Made by a program: the position numbers and the translations under genes
Shown here: positions 11,296 to 22,869 of the stretch, piece by piece
How the letters are laid out: the number at the start of each line of letters is the position of its first letter
Position numbering within the stretch: the first letter of the stretch is position 1
Assembly (NCBI GenBank): GCA_945859605.1
Contig: OX243816.1
Coordinates: forward strand, 31,695,074 to 31,759,073
Source of the DNA: Lumbricus rubellus
Lineage: Eukaryota > Annelida > Clitellata > Crassiclitellata > Lumbricidae
Length of the DNA stretch: 64,000 bases
Direction of reading: 5' to 3'
Notes under the pieces: generated by a model
What the model saw: the letters and a program-made list of their open reading frames with translations, nothing else
Database searches by the model: none
Told to the model about the DNA's origin: nothing

Positions 11296-13582
11296 ACATC
11301 AACAACATGATCATCGTCGTCATCATCATCAGCATCATCAGAAAACTATATTGAGCGCAAAATAGGCCTAACACTGAAACCAGCACAAAACCCTGGAACA
11401 GAAACTATAGCGTAGGCCTAGATTGAGATTTAGCGCAAAGTAAAAAACACACATTTTATAGCCTACTAAACTCAACAAAGACAAACCAACGTTAGACTGA
11501 GACAATAATGACAAATCAATTAAAAGTTATTAGGACCATTAGTCTGACGCACAAAGAAACCATAGAATACTTTCTTTGTGCTAAAATTGGCTTCAGTTAA
11601 GTCACGACCTCCTTTTTTTATTGTTTTCTGATGAGTCAGTCTGATATAATTTCTATTGTTTTCTGTTGTCACAGTCTAATAATCTTCTTTATTCTCTTCC
11701 GTCAGTCGAGTTACGACGATAAGGCTCCTACATGACTTCTCCAAATTTTTCTGTTTCTGATGAGATCCTTTGCTCTTGACATGTCAATATTCATCTCTTT
11801 CAGGTCTTCCTTGACGTTGTCCATCCAGGTTTTTGGTTGTCTTCCTCTGCTTCTCTCTCCCTCCACGTGCCCGTGCAAGGCCGCGAGGGGTAGTCTTTTT
11901 TCTTCCATTCGCTCCACATGGCCGAACCATAACCTTTTTTCTGATTTTGTCCACAACCGTTTCTTCTGCACCCAGCTCCTCTCTTGTCTTCTCGTTTCTG
12001 ATTCTCTCTCTCCTGCTCTTGATTCTTCTTAGCCAGCCCATTTCAGCTACCGTACCAGCAGTCTTCTCTCGTCTTCTCTACGCAGACACCAGCACTCTGA
12101 TCCGTACAGCAGTACCGGTATCACCAGGGTCTAATATTAGTCTAATATTAGACTTTGACAAATTAGGCACCTGTGTGTTTGATAATTATTGTCTCTGTTA
12201 TAGTCATAGGCCTACTATTATTATTATGACCCTTTCATGCGGTGGTCCCTCAGTCTGGTTATTGAGCACTCGTTTTGATATAGCGCCCGATGTTAGACTG
12301 ATCTGTTAAACAGTTTCTATTGTTTTCTGTTGGATCACAGTCTGATTATAGTAGGCCTTGACTGTGATCCAACATAAAACAACAGAAACCACATAAGACT
12401 GACTCATAAGGAAACAATAAAAAAGCAAGAGATTGTGACTTAACAGAAGCCGATTTCAACTACCAGCATTGCGATTAGGATTTCAATCATTAGGCCTAGA
12501 AGCATTCTTTAAATAAATGAACCAGACTATAAAGGACATTTCTGAAGCTGCAGGATTCTGGCTTGAACGGAGAATATTCATCCAAAGACGGTAGTCTGCG
12601 ATTTCATCGACCAAGAAGAAAATAATGCTGAGATGAAGGAAGAGCGGAATTGCTGGAAGGAGAAGTGCGATAGAAAGACGAGGATGAAGAGAATAATAAG
12701 AGCGAGTATAGGGTCACTAGGGTGGTATTTGTACTTCTAAGTGATTAAAGAAATAAGTTAGAGGTAGGCAGGTAGCAACAAAACAGTGGAAGAGCAGAGG
12801 CGGCACCAGCTATAGGTATACAATATACAGGGGCATTGGAGTAATTCAGCGGGTCGAAGAAATTATAAGTAAAGAAGTTAGTAAAAGCTTTTTTGACCGG
12901 TCATGGGGTATACGTGAAGAGAAAAATAAACAGGTCAAATGACCTTCGCAGCTTATAATGGTGGCGTCGCTATGCACTGAGGTATAGATGGTCGAGTAAA
13001 GAAAGACATGGAGCGAAAGTGATTAAAAGACAGAAAAACTGATGAGAAAGAGAGATACAAAAAATCGGAAGAAGCAATACAGAAAACACGAGAAAGATAG
13101 GCCTATGTCCAAGTGATTTGGGAAGCGAGAGAAAGGGCAAATAGTGGTGGAAATCGAGAGGTATAGGCCTATCGCAGAGGACGATGAGGAGTTTATGGAA
13201 GAGGGAAAGCTGAAGAGAGGCAAAAGGAGAATGTAATAATTATGAGACGAAAGAGCAGAGATATACGGATACCTTTTATGAGAAGTTTAAGGAAGAGGGA
13301 AAGTTGAAGAGAAGCAAAAGGAGGATGTATTAATTATGAGATGGAAGAGCAGAGAATGATATATACGGATACCTTTTTAGCGAATGCCACCTGACTGGAT
13401 GAGAATTCAGCAGGGCAGAAGCAGCTGATTGGTTCATCGATGTAGACCCTCGCCGATGCAAGGAGGGTGAAGAGCGACAGAAGGAAGACCGTGTAGCGAC
13501 AGTTCAGCTGATCCGAGTAGCTATCCGCTCCCCCTAATTTAGTGTGAGTTACGTCTCCTATCACCGAGAAAAGCTTCTCCAT
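9697..13582 (-). CDS. Innexin gap-junction/hemichannel subunit, two exons
   Basis: Exons 13582-13373 and 10815-9697 (minus strand) join in phase 0 to give 442 residues, within the usual innexin length. Innexins have four membrane spans and form intercellular or plasma membrane channels. Exon 1 encodes the cytoplasmic N-terminus, TM1 (TVFLLSLFTLLASARVYI) and the first extracellular cysteine region (PISCFCPAEF). Exon 2 opens with the second loop-1 cysteine (VCWTTNTF), then the family signature YYQWMALVF at the start of TM2. Loop 2 has cysteines in VTLCDF and IQCALPLN, followed by TM4 (FYEMMFIFLWFWMVFVV). The C-terminal tail is alanine/serine/proline-rich and probably cytoplasmic. Donor AAG|gtatcc, acceptor tatag|GTC. 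The 2.6 kb intron holds CCA and CAT repeats and a LINE fragment inside an inverted repeat. Family assignment is very secure; the paralogue is not determined. Confidence 0.93.
10985..11330. repeat. CCA and CAT trinucleotide arrays in innexin intron
   Basis: CAC/CCA-rich 10989-11130 and CAT-rich 11232-11330. Confidence 0.95.
11711..12130 (-). pseudogene. LINE C-terminal fragment in innexin intron, frameshifted
   Basis: On the minus strand one frame reads a YGSECWCL-like block, then MGWLRRIKSRRERIRNEKTR; another frame continues with RLWFGHVERMEEKRLP and the C-terminal tail to a stop at 11711. The order is that of LINE RT tails, broken by a frameshift near 11935. It belongs to a different LINE family from the fragments at 7772 and 63095. 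It is enclosed by the inverted repeat 11586-11680 / 12360-12462. Confidence 0.75.
12313..12389. repeat. Hairpin of pre-miRNA size (30-bp arms)
   Basis: GTTTCTATTGTTTTCTGTTG and the next 10 bases pair with 12360-12389 with about three mismatches; the loop is 17 nt and contains GTAGGCCT. It belongs to a repeat family, so it may be MITE-derived rather than a microRNA. Confidence 0.5.
12830..12970 (+). repeat. Dispersed repeat, copy 1
   Basis: GGAGTAATTCAGCGGGTCGA through CAGGTCAAATGACCTTCGCA resembles 34525-34690 (GGGAGTTATTCAGCGTGTCT through CAGGCCAAATGACCTGCCGC). No coding sequence; class unknown. Confidence 0.5.
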
Positions 13583-14217
13583 TTTTCCTAATGAAAACTT
13601 TGATGGCCAACGGATTAACTTATGGTATTATGTGTTGCTCGATCTGCCTTTTAATTTCATATCCAAATTAATTATTAACGACCATGTTTCTCTGTTCTCA
13701 CTATAGTTCTTTCCTTAGAACAATTATTATTCATCACTAAGTTCTTTTCAGTGTAATCTCGAAACGTCTTGAGCGTGTGGCTCCTTTGTTCGCTTTGTAT
13801 ATATCTGACGTTACGATGCATCCAGCTCGTGTGAGAAGATAACCTAACCAAGTCTATCTATGAAAGGAATCTACTACTAGGCCGTCTAAATTAGGCGACA
13901 TACTTATGCTGCCTAATTAAAGGGAAATAATAATTCACTGGGCCTACACTCCTTCAGAACAGGATGCCATCGTAATAGCCCCTCCGCTGAAGCTTGGGTA
14001 AACACATACGGACAGAAACGCCGTCACACAGACAGACAGACAATTAACCACTATTAACACAAACATACACGCCTACAGATGGACAGACACGCAAGGAGAC
14101 ACAGGATATGACACAGTCACTACGTACATACGTACGTAGTAGTGACTGAATGACTAACTGACTGACTAATTGGCTGGTTGGTTGAATGAACATTCAACAA
14201 TGCATTAGAATACAATG

Positions 14218-14474
14218 CAGGGGTTATTTTAACGTGCAGCTGGACACAAAGTGTGTAGTTGGAAAAGAAATTTGTGCAGTTGAAAATAAGATTTTGTGCA
14301 GTAACTCATAGTGTTATAGTGAAAGAAGGACTAAAAAATGGTCATCAGTTTTTTGGGGCGGCGAAAATTTCAAAATGGCAATATTTTCACGGGATTTCGA
14401 CGATCAAACATTTGGTCCAGGCGACTTAAAAGGTCGTTTTGTGCAGTTCTGAAAATTTCTTAGAATAACCCCTG
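14218..14474. mobile_element. hAT-type MITE, 257 bp, with 8-bp target duplication
   Basis: Ends CAGGGGTTATT...AATAACCCCTG are inverted repeats. The 8-bp direct repeat ATACAATG lies exactly outside both ends (14210-14217 and 14475-14482). The interior has repeated GTGCAG words and two loose copies of the GACTAAAAAAGGTC motif. The 8-bp duplication and CAG/CTG ends fit hAT. Confidence 0.85.
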
Positions 14475-14629
14475 ATACAATGCAATAATTGTAATTTGAT
14501 TTTTTTTTAAAATCTACTCCTTATCTTATAAAGATCAGACGTGAGCATTTAAGTTTGGCGACAGAAAACATTAAGCGCCATAAACAGAGTGAGACTGAGA
14601 AAGTAAGTACACAGTTTAGCGTGTATATA

Positions 14630-15256
14630 CACTGTGCCCCTTAAAAAAACACACCAACATTTTTTGTCATGAAACGCATGTAAGTCTAATGTTAATTAAG
14701 AAAAAGTAATGTTTCATTTAAGAAGATGTTCGAAGTGATGTCCCTTCGCTTGAACGCAGGCTCTCAGCCTTGGCCGCCACTGTTCAATAGCTTTGTCAAT
14801 GACACCCTGCTTCAACTGTGCCCACACAACGATGAGGCGCTCCTTCAACTCGTTGATGTCTCGTATTGCTGTCTGGTAGACGCGTTCCTGTATTAGACCC
14901 CAAATTCTGTAGTCAACGGGATTGAGGTCTGGTGAGTTTGCTGGCCAGAGTTCCGGTCCAATGAAGCTTGGTGTTTCACGTCGCAGCAACGCAATGGTGT
15001 CCTTTGCGCGATGTGCTGGGGCGCTGTCCTGCTGAAGAATGAATAAGTCGCTTGACATTCCCCCTTGATCGCTGGCAACATCTGCTCCATCAACAGGATA
15101 TTCCTGTAATATTCGCCGTTGACCTTCACCCCAGGTTCAACAAAGAACAATTCCGTGCACCCGAGATTCGAGACGGCGACGGAGACCATCAGTGAGCGGC
15201 TGAAAGTCGGGCGGATCCGGGTCAATTTCTTGGTGTGTTTTTTATGGGGCACAGTG
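14630..15256 (-). mobile_element. Tc1/mariner copy A, internally deleted (627 bp)
   Basis: Terminal inverted repeats CACTGTGCCCC(T/A)TAAAAAA lie at 14630 and end at 15256, with TA on both sides. The minus strand still codes for VKVNGEYYRNILLMEQMLPAI and, after a frameshift near 15060, for QQDSAPAHRAKDT and NSPDLNPVDYRIWGLIQERV. The N-terminal DNA-binding domain and the first catalytic Asp region are missing. The two remaining Asp (in QDSAPAH and in NPVDY) are separated by 37 residues, which suggests a DD37D-type element. Non-autonomous. Confidence 0.85.
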
Positions 15257-15289
15257 TATATACACTGTGCCCCATAAAAAACACACCAA
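15230..15289. repeat. Perfect palindrome at the mariner A/B junction, 29-bp arms
   Basis: The adjoining terminal repeats of copies A and B form two 29-bp arms (15230-15258, 15261-15289) around a central TA. The arms are identical, as expected from the two near-identical ends. Confidence 0.9.
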
Positions 15290-16231
15290 AAACTTTTCCA
15301 AAAATCTTCTATAAAACTAAGCCAATTGTAATAAAAGTTTGTATGTTGTTTCTCAGATAATTTTGCCACAAAAATATTTTACATTTTGCTTACTCACAGA
15401 ACTGGTTGCTGTTGGAGGCAGTGACGCAGACTAGGCGTGTTTGGAAACATTTAAACAGAGATTAGTAACTTATAGTTAAAATGGTTTTCAGCAGCGAAGA
15501 TAAAAATTTTATTAAGAATTTAGTATTGTTGAAGGGTTACAGTAGTCGTCGGTTGATAAAAGAGTTCCCGCAGAAGGGTTGGAATAAAAATGGCCTCTAC
15601 GTATCCACGACAACACTGAAGCGCAACGTTGACGCCAATCGCCTACTGCGGACCCGCCCGACTTTCAGCCGCTCACTGACGGTCTCCGTCGCCGTCTCGA
15701 AGCTCGGGTGCACGGAATTGTTCTTCGTTGAATCTGGGGTGAAGGTCAACGGCGAATATTACAGGAATATCCTGTTGATGGAGCAGATGTTGCCAGCGAT
15801 CAGAGGGATGTCAAGCGACTTATTCATTCTCCAGCAGAACAGCGCTCCAGCACATCGCGCAAAGGACACCATTGCGTTGCTGCGACGTGAAACACCAAGC
15901 TTCATTGGACCAGAACTCTGGCCAGCAAACTCACCAGACCTCAATCCCGTTGACTACAGAATTTGGGGTCTAATACAGGAACGCGTCTACCAGACAGCAA
16001 TACGGGACATCAACGAGTTGAAGGAGCGCCTCATCGTTGTGTGGGCACAGTTGAAGAGTGTCATTGACAAAGCTATTGAACAGTGGCGGCCAATGCTGAG
16101 AGCCTGCGTTCAAGCGAAGGGACATCACTTCGAACATCTTCTTAAATGAAACATTACTTTTCTTATTTAACATTAGACTTACATGCGTTTCATGACAAAG
16201 TTTTTTGTGTGTTTTTTTATGGGGCACAGTG
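15263..16231 (+). mobile_element. Tc1/mariner copy B, internally deleted (969 bp)
   Basis: Same terminal repeats as copy A, opposite orientation, starting 6 bp from the end of A. It holds a 222-codon open frame at 15481-16149. The TIR at 16231 is followed by a TA dinucleotide array. A and B share the right-hand transposase region almost exactly, so they are recent relatives. B keeps the N-terminal helix-turn-helix part but lacks roughly the next 100 residues. Confidence 0.85.
15481..16149 (+). pseudogene. Internally deleted mariner-like transposase (222 codons)
   Basis: The frame starts with MVFSSEDKNFIKNLVLLKGY, a helix-turn-helix N-terminus, and jumps in frame after TTTLKR to the late catalytic half (RTRPTFSRSLTVSVAV). 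It keeps the second catalytic site region (here QQNSAPAH, Asp replaced by Asn) and NSPDLNPVDY. Loss of the first Asp region and the D-to-N change make it catalytically dead. It could still bind terminal repeats through the intact N-terminus; that is inference. Confidence 0.8.

Positions 16232-16233
<2 letters not shown>

Positions 16234-16272
<39 letters not shown>
16234..16272. repeat. TA dinucleotide repeat next to mariner B
   Basis: (TA)n begins directly at the TA target site of copy B. Confidence 0.9.
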
Positions 16273-16273
<1 letters not shown>

Positions 16274-16744
16274 GTTCTTGGTCACGAGACTTGCTGAAGG
16301 AGAGTTCCAGATGGAGAGACAATTGCTGTGCAACTGTAAAAGGATTCACATATCGGTCAGAGATGAAATTAATGACTCAGATGAGGGATGTCAGCGACAA
16401 GATAAACTCTTCGACGAATGGATATCGCAGAGAGATAGATGGACCTGTTTTGAAGCAGCGAAGAGTTGATGCCAGAAATAAAAGAACCAAATATTTAAGA
16501 ATTGTAATAATAAATTAATAATAATTGTTATAGGCATACAGCGCATAGGCTATAAGAATTGTCATAAAAGACTTCTAGCATAGAGGCATAAACATAAATT
16601 GTAGGTTATTATAGGCCTAAATATAGGCATCTAAGAATATGTTAGTAGGCCTACATAGGCATGTGAGAGTTGGAACGACTAATCAAAATTAGAATACGGT
16701 ACATAGACACTTAATCATATGATTTGGAACAGGAAATGCCATGT

Positions 16745-16838
16745 TGACATAAACATCGAAACGATACATAGTAAACAACATAATATTAAAACTATGATAT
16801 GTTGTTCATTATGCACCGTCTCGATGTTTATGTTGTAA
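16745..16838. repeat. Hairpin of pre-miRNA size (about 39-bp arms)
   Basis: The left arm has ATAAACATCGAAACGATACA and ends AACAACATA; the right arm is TATGTTGTTC through TCGATGTTTATGTTGT. The loop is about 15 nt, with a few internal mismatches. No protein frame. Confidence 0.55.
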
Positions 16839-17015
16839 CTGACACAGAACAACACTCAGCTGCAGTCGACTAAGTGACCGGGTCAGAGAACGGGAACGCA
16901 CGTGGGTTGTGCGGAGTCTGCGGACGAAGGGCGTGTGCTCTGTAATGGGGAAGAGGAACGCATTCAACGCAAGATACGGAAGAATACATTATGACGAAAT
17001 AGTGCTGTGACTTGG

Positions 17016-17140
17016 GACCGTCCATAAATGACGTCACCCAATTTTTGACGGTTTTTGCCCCCCTTCCTTCCCCTCGTCATGCGTCAACCCAAAAGTCATG
17101 TGGTATCTAGTAAGGGACTGTCACATATCGACACAAATGT
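17016..17140. mobile_element. MITE-like fragment starting GGGACCGTCCATAAATGACG
   Basis: GGGACCGTCCATAAATGACG then TCACCCAATTTTTGACGG and a C-rich run resemble a widespread invertebrate inverted-repeat element end. GGGACTGTCACATATCGACA at 17114 may be its degenerate partner. Confidence 0.45.
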
Positions 17141-18270
17141 GTGACCTCCCTCCTCTAGGTGCATGTTAAAAGTAGGAGGACGACACTGATCATCTTTGTT
17201 ATGTCACACCATCGTTATATTTGGAGAGGAAATGCTGAGAAACTCAGGGTGTGGAGAAGAAAAGAAGGGTGACTTAAAGAACTGACAATAAATCATTAAG
17301 AAACCAGACTGACAGACGCTTAATTTATGGCTATAGCCTACATTGAAATCGTTGGACATGCAGCAACGTATCAGATGAGGGGAACTCTGAAAAAACTCAG
17401 AGAAACACTGAGCCTGAGGATTCTAATTTATAGGATTGGCTTTCAGAAAGGCGGCAGAGAAAACTCAAAGGACAAATTAGCAAAAACGAGACCGAAAACC
17501 GCATTATTGCGATGCCATCACCATATATAATATTTCGGATATCCTCGATGAGCCGCAATTAATGGCAAACGCCATAAATCGTCTTTTTAAACGAGCACTT
17601 AGCCTATATTATACAAGGTCCTATACTGCGGAAAATAGCCTAAGTATAAAATTTATAGGACGGCAGATTCTTTTCACGCGCTTTGTGGCCTACGCAAGAA
17701 TCGAGTGTCACTTTGATGAGGCTGCGCTCAGACATCAGTTAAGATATCAGAGAATATTATATAGGCCTAGGCCAACTTATCTATAAGCTGGGAAATGGAC
17801 ATCATTTTTGGAATCGCTAATTTTTCCTAGAATCATGTATATGCTGGATTTCTAACTGACATGAAATTGAACGTATCACAGAAGGTCTGAAACGCATTCA
17901 CAATGCCACATGCAGAGTGCGAATGAATGAGGGATCCACAATGCAAAGCTTTCAGGATTGGTAGAGCAGACAGAAAGAAACATCTTCCAGCAATCGCAGT
18001 TCTTTCTAACTAAGGCAGCGCTTGTGAATAAGCTGATGCCCCGCGCTTGGCTTTCGAGTAGCGCTTTAGAAGTTTCGAGATTACGATTAGAGCCACTGAA
18101 TTCACCAGCGCCCCCACCCCCCGCGAAAGAGAATATTATCTTCATGCTGGACACTGTTAAATCTAAACTGTTTTAAAGTCGCTTTGTTGAAAATAGACCT
18201 GGGCCTACCTTTAGTACTAGCCTACTTGGTTGTGCATGCTTGACTTTGCATCCTACTTCGATTGTAGTTT

Positions 18271-18523
18271 TAGTAGCGGCGCCAGAGTGGGTTAGGGGGG
18301 CTAAGCCCCCTAGCCCCATCCGTTTTTTACATGTAAAATGAAATATTGCCACGTTTAGCCCCCCCCCCCTCAAGAAAACGTGACATATCTGATGATATCC
18401 ATGAGATTTCGACCAAACGACTAAAAAAAAGGTCGTCAGAAAATTTGACGGATGAAAATGAAAATTTCCTCCGCGAGGATTCAGCCCTCCCCAAAAAAAC
18501 CTGAAATCCTGGCGCCGTCACTG
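18271..18523. mobile_element. hAT-type MITE, 253 bp
   Basis: Inverted ends around CGGCGCCAG / CTGGCGCCG, right end CACTG. Outside lie TGTAGTTT (left) and TGTAGTTA (right), an 8-bp target duplication with one mismatch. The centre carries one copy of GACTAAAAAAAGGTCGTCAG after GAGATTTCGACC. No coding sequence. Confidence 0.75.
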
Positions 18524-18949
18524 TGTAGTTAAGTTCTATAATAAATTTCAGGTCTAACATTTATAGGCTAGGCCTATGTATAATATATTTTGTATATTCG
18601 TTTAATGAGTAAAAGTAGGTTGACAATTTAATGGCAACTTGGTACATTGAAACAGAGAAAAATTACACTGACATGAAAGAGCTTCTGAGGACCGTATAGC
18701 TGGTCTTGAAATGGCGCTGGTTTTAAAGTGGCGCTATATAAATCTCTGAAATGAACGAATGATGTGAGCCAATGATTAGTAAAATTAGAGTTGCTAGACG
18801 GAAAGCCAAATGAGGAATCTAGCCTACTAAAGCGGACTGTTGCAGTTTTGAAGCACGATGTAGCCTGATGATTGAACGAGCGATTGAAAGAACAGATGAA
18901 CTAATGAATCACACAGTAAAAGCAGGAAGAACGATTCTGAAATAACCAT

Positions 18950-18991
18950 GACTTAATTATATGCATGCGTGTGCATGCATATAATTAAGTC
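18950..18991. repeat. Perfect palindrome, 19-bp arms, 4-nt loop
   Basis: GACTTAATTATATGCATGC, loop GTGT, then the exact reverse complement. It can extrude as a cruciform or fold as RNA. Confidence 0.85.
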
Positions 18992-19130
18992 TCGTCGTTT
19001 AAAATATCGATAAATCGTGATGCTCGCTTATCTACAGCATGTGCAAATTGTGCATGCGTGTTGGTCTACGTAACTATCACGATATAGGTCTAAGCCTCGA
19101 TTTAGTCTAATTAACGAAGTGTTAATCATT

Positions 19131-19350
19131 GTGGGGCAGGGTGGCGTAGTGGTGAATTCGGCGCCTTGGAGTCGGAGGGTTTCAGGTTCGAATCTACCTC
19201 AAGCCGCCGCGTAGGAACTTTGAGCAAGTCCTTGCTCGTGCGCTTCGGCGTGAAATTCCGCTGCAGCGTCCGCGCTGTAGTCAGTAGAGCCTATGAGTAG
19301 AGAGCTTTTAAGAGACGCTTTTGCAAATGCGAGAAACAAATAAAATTAAT
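19131..19350 (+). mobile_element. tRNA-derived SINE copy
   Basis: Starts GTGGGGCAGGGTGGCGTAGT and has the pol III B-box-like GGTTCGAATCTACC about 50 nt later, then CTTCGGCGTGAAATTCCG and a tail ending in AAATGCGAGAAACAAATAAA. Diverged from the consensus of the other copies. Confidence 0.75.
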
Positions 19351-20881
19351 GAATAATAAAACGTTTGGCATCGTCTGTGGACTGCGGGGAATCAGAGCTC
19401 TTTTCAACTCCTCGATCTATTCGCATTTCACAATTCTGCTTAACTGACCGAGTGCTCGACTTGTAACGCAGAGTGTTACAGTAGGCCTAACTCGAGTTTC
19501 TTCACACGTGATCCTTGTGCATTTGAAGCTGATAGCCTACCTTTAGTGATTATCTCGAAGCGTTTAATAAATAAAGAAATAGGCCTAAACAGAAAAAGTA
19601 GAAATAGGCTATTATCGTTCTGGAGAACAGCCCTGTATTCTATGTATACATTGTATAGCCTACGACGTAGAAGCACAGTTTTTGCACGGTGTAAAAAGCT
19701 CATACTTTATGCTGTAACCGGATCCATAATTATCTTGCTCAACAGAGTTCTCTGCAATTTTTCGTCCAACAATTTGCTAAAATTGCCTTGCCTCATTCGC
19801 TAATTATGGCTAACTAATTATAAAGATGCATGCACATGACATGCCTAGAATGCCCGTTTCCCGTACTAACAGCCGGTGCCTACAGAGGCAAGGGAAGGGG
19901 GGGGGTCGATGGAACCAGGTCTTAACATCCGCTTAACATTATCTTGGAGGCTGGAACCCTACATAGACGCATCTAATCAACAGCGCGAGAGACACACTAA
20001 GTCTTACTTAGAATAAGTTAGAAACTGGTTATGAATGAATGCTCTTAGTAAACTTATTACATGTACGACCTTTTGACCTTTTCGCAAAATTATCCTCATC
20101 CAATCAAAGGACGTTGTAGCCTACTCCCTCACCTCCGTCCTTGACCTTTGATCTCTGTATGTATATATAATAAATATATATATTTAATCTTTATATATAT
20201 ATGTATATATATATATATGTCAGGCTTCAGATGAATGCCGCAGCAGTTCTAAGTTCTAACACAAGCGCAAAATAAATGTTAAAACTGATACCATATTATG
20301 ATAGTATAGGCCTACATTGTACATGCTATGCCTTACTTAATCTCGCAGTGTTTTGCCTACAGCCTACCCTAGGTTATCTAATATCTATGCTGTATTGTGC
20401 CAAACAAGTTTTTTCGAGGGCAACGGCCTCTGTTGTCATAGGCCCTCGTCAAATCTGGATCCATCCATCCCTGGTCTATTCTATATGCCTATCCTATATA
20501 TGACCCAACCTCGTGCACCTACCATTCCACTGTATAATAGTCTGTATTCATCTGATAGTGTTTAAATACTGGTGCGTTACAGAATAAGAGTAGGCTATAA
20601 TAGGCTAACAGCACATCACACTGAGTTGATAATTATTTGCTGCCTTAATATCATCAGACTAAACTAATTGGTTCTGCGGAGACTATAATTAAGCGTAATT
20701 ATAAGTGCCACATTTCGCTTTTTAATTATATCCATTATAGACCGTCATCTATTTAAACGTCATCAACTAGGACTTACCACGCACTGTCACTACTGACCTC
20801 AAGGTTAGCAGGCGCATAGGTCAGCTCAACAGTCATTCATTTAAGGCCAAGCTGCCTTCTCCATGAATGGCATAGTCGTAC

Positions 20882-21310
20882 TCAGAGAAAGAGGGAGAGA
20901 AGGAGGGAGGGTGGTAGGGAGGGAGGGAGGGGAAGGGAGGGAGAGAGGGAGGGAGAGAGGAAGAAAGGGAGACAGACAGAGACAGACAAACATGCACAGA
21001 CAGATAGATATACAGACAGATGGACAGAAAGAGTCAGAGGCAGAGACAGACAGATACAGAAGAAGACAGAGACAGATACACGAAGACAGAGACAGGACAG
21101 AGATAGAGAGATATACAGCCCGAGAGATAGAAAAAGACAGACAGACACACAGACAGACATTCAGAGACAAGGACAGGCATAAAACAGATAGATAGACAGA
21201 CAGACAGCCCGAGAGACAGACAGCGAGGGAGACAGACAGACAGATACGAGACAGGGACAGAAACAGAGACAGGGGCAGACATAGAGACAGAGAGAGTGAG
21301 ACAACCGACA
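20882..21310. repeat. Purine-rich GGGA / GACA repeat
   Basis: GGGAGGGA block 20890-20970, followed by GACAGACA-type repeats to about 21310. One strand is almost pure purine in the first part. Confidence 0.9.
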
Positions 21311-22047
21311 TAGACAAATTGGGGAGAGTGGAGGGGAGGGCGTGAGAGAGAGTGTGTGTGAAGAAATAAATGGGGTGAGTCGGTGAATGTGCTTAACAGC
21401 AGAGAAGGATATGAAGCTGTCGTTATTAATTCACGCATACTTAAAACATTTATCAGGTATTAATCTAATTAGACCTATTTTATGCACATGATTGTAATGC
21501 ATGTATTATCAAAAAGTATTATGAATGCACCTTATATCATTATTATAATGTATTGTGTAAGCTAACTATGAGCCTAAAATGTACTAGGCCTACATAAGCT
21601 ATTATATAATATTAATGCATATAATGGGCCATATCTTTTTTATTAATTATAAAATTCATGTGTGTGTTTATTTAGGCCCTACCACCGTAGTAGACCTATA
21701 TTTTTTGCGATTGGGCCGCAGTCCAGAATATTTTGGCTATAAAATTTTATTTATCAATGGTATTCGAAACATCCAATTACGGGTATACATTTATAATACA
21801 ACTAATTAGCTATAATATAAAGCTAATCAAATGCTGCGCTCACCAAGGATCTATATAATAGGACCTTATTATTTTTACGTGTACTTTTAAAACATACCAA
21901 ATAATCATGTATTTTTGTATAAGCTTATTAACAACCGACCCAATAGCCCTAGACCTAAAGGCTCTTACTCTTAGGACTATCATTCGCTAATGATGCTAAT
22001 ATTTTAAACTCCCACCCATCAATAAAATTTTAATGCTTTAATAAAAC

Positions 22048-22388
22048 ATACATACATACATACATACATACATACATACATACATACATACATACATACA
22101 TACATACATACATACATACATACATACATACATACATACATACATACATACATACATACATACATACATACATACATACATACATACATACATACATACA
22201 TACATACATACATACATACATACATACATACATACATACATACATACATACATACATACATACATACATACATACATACATACATACATACATACATACA
22301 TACATACATACATACATACATACATACATACATACATACATACATACATACATACATACACACACATACATACATACATACATACATA
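22048..22388. repeat. CATA tetranucleotide array, about 340 bp
   Basis: About 80 nearly uninterrupted CATA units, the longest pure array in the window. Confidence 0.97.
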
Positions 22389-22709
22389 AACACACACACA
22401 CACACATGTACGTATGTACCTACGTATGTACCTATATTATGTGCGTATGACTATGACAATGTAGTTAAACTGAGACAGGACACACGCAGTTTAAAATCCT
22501 AAATGACGTTGATACTCCTTTACCATTAAATCAGTTTCACGCCCTCTGACACACGCTGCATGCGTGGTGTGGGTCGTTTTGCAGCACCTTTGCCATAATA
22601 GTATATATTCATTTGCAACATACACGGTGGGAATATAGAATGTCGATGTTTGTAGCAACACAAAGACAGACATCGGCATATAAGTATTTAGAGTACTTAC
22701 ATATAAATA

Positions 22710-22822
22710 GACAGACAGAGAAACAGACAGACAAACAAACAGACAGACAAACACACAGACAAACAGACAGACAAACATACAGACAGACAGACACACAGAC
22801 AGACAAACAGACAGACAGACAC

Positions 22823-22869
<47 letters not shown>

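Larger units (their letters stand above)
11586..12462. repeat. Inverted pair of about 95-bp repeats around a LINE fragment (innexin intron)
   Basis: 11586-11680 (GGCTTCAGTTAAGTCAC...TTTCTATTGTTTTCTG) is a diverged reverse complement of 12360-12462 (...GTGACTTAACAGAAGCC). The LINE tail 11711-12130 lies between. A further inward copy at 12313-12342 makes a tight hairpin with 12360-12389. Confidence 0.65.

Noticed and set aside
20841..21438. Leu/Ser/Cys-rich multi-frame ORFs resembling membrane proteins
   Set aside because: Purine/pyrimidine repeat, open in many frames; no start or splice context.
22019..22407. Long Tyr-Val-Cys-Met frames
   Set aside because: CATA tetranucleotide translated in three frames; no codon-level signal. 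The same applies to 3424-3952 and 31754-32210.
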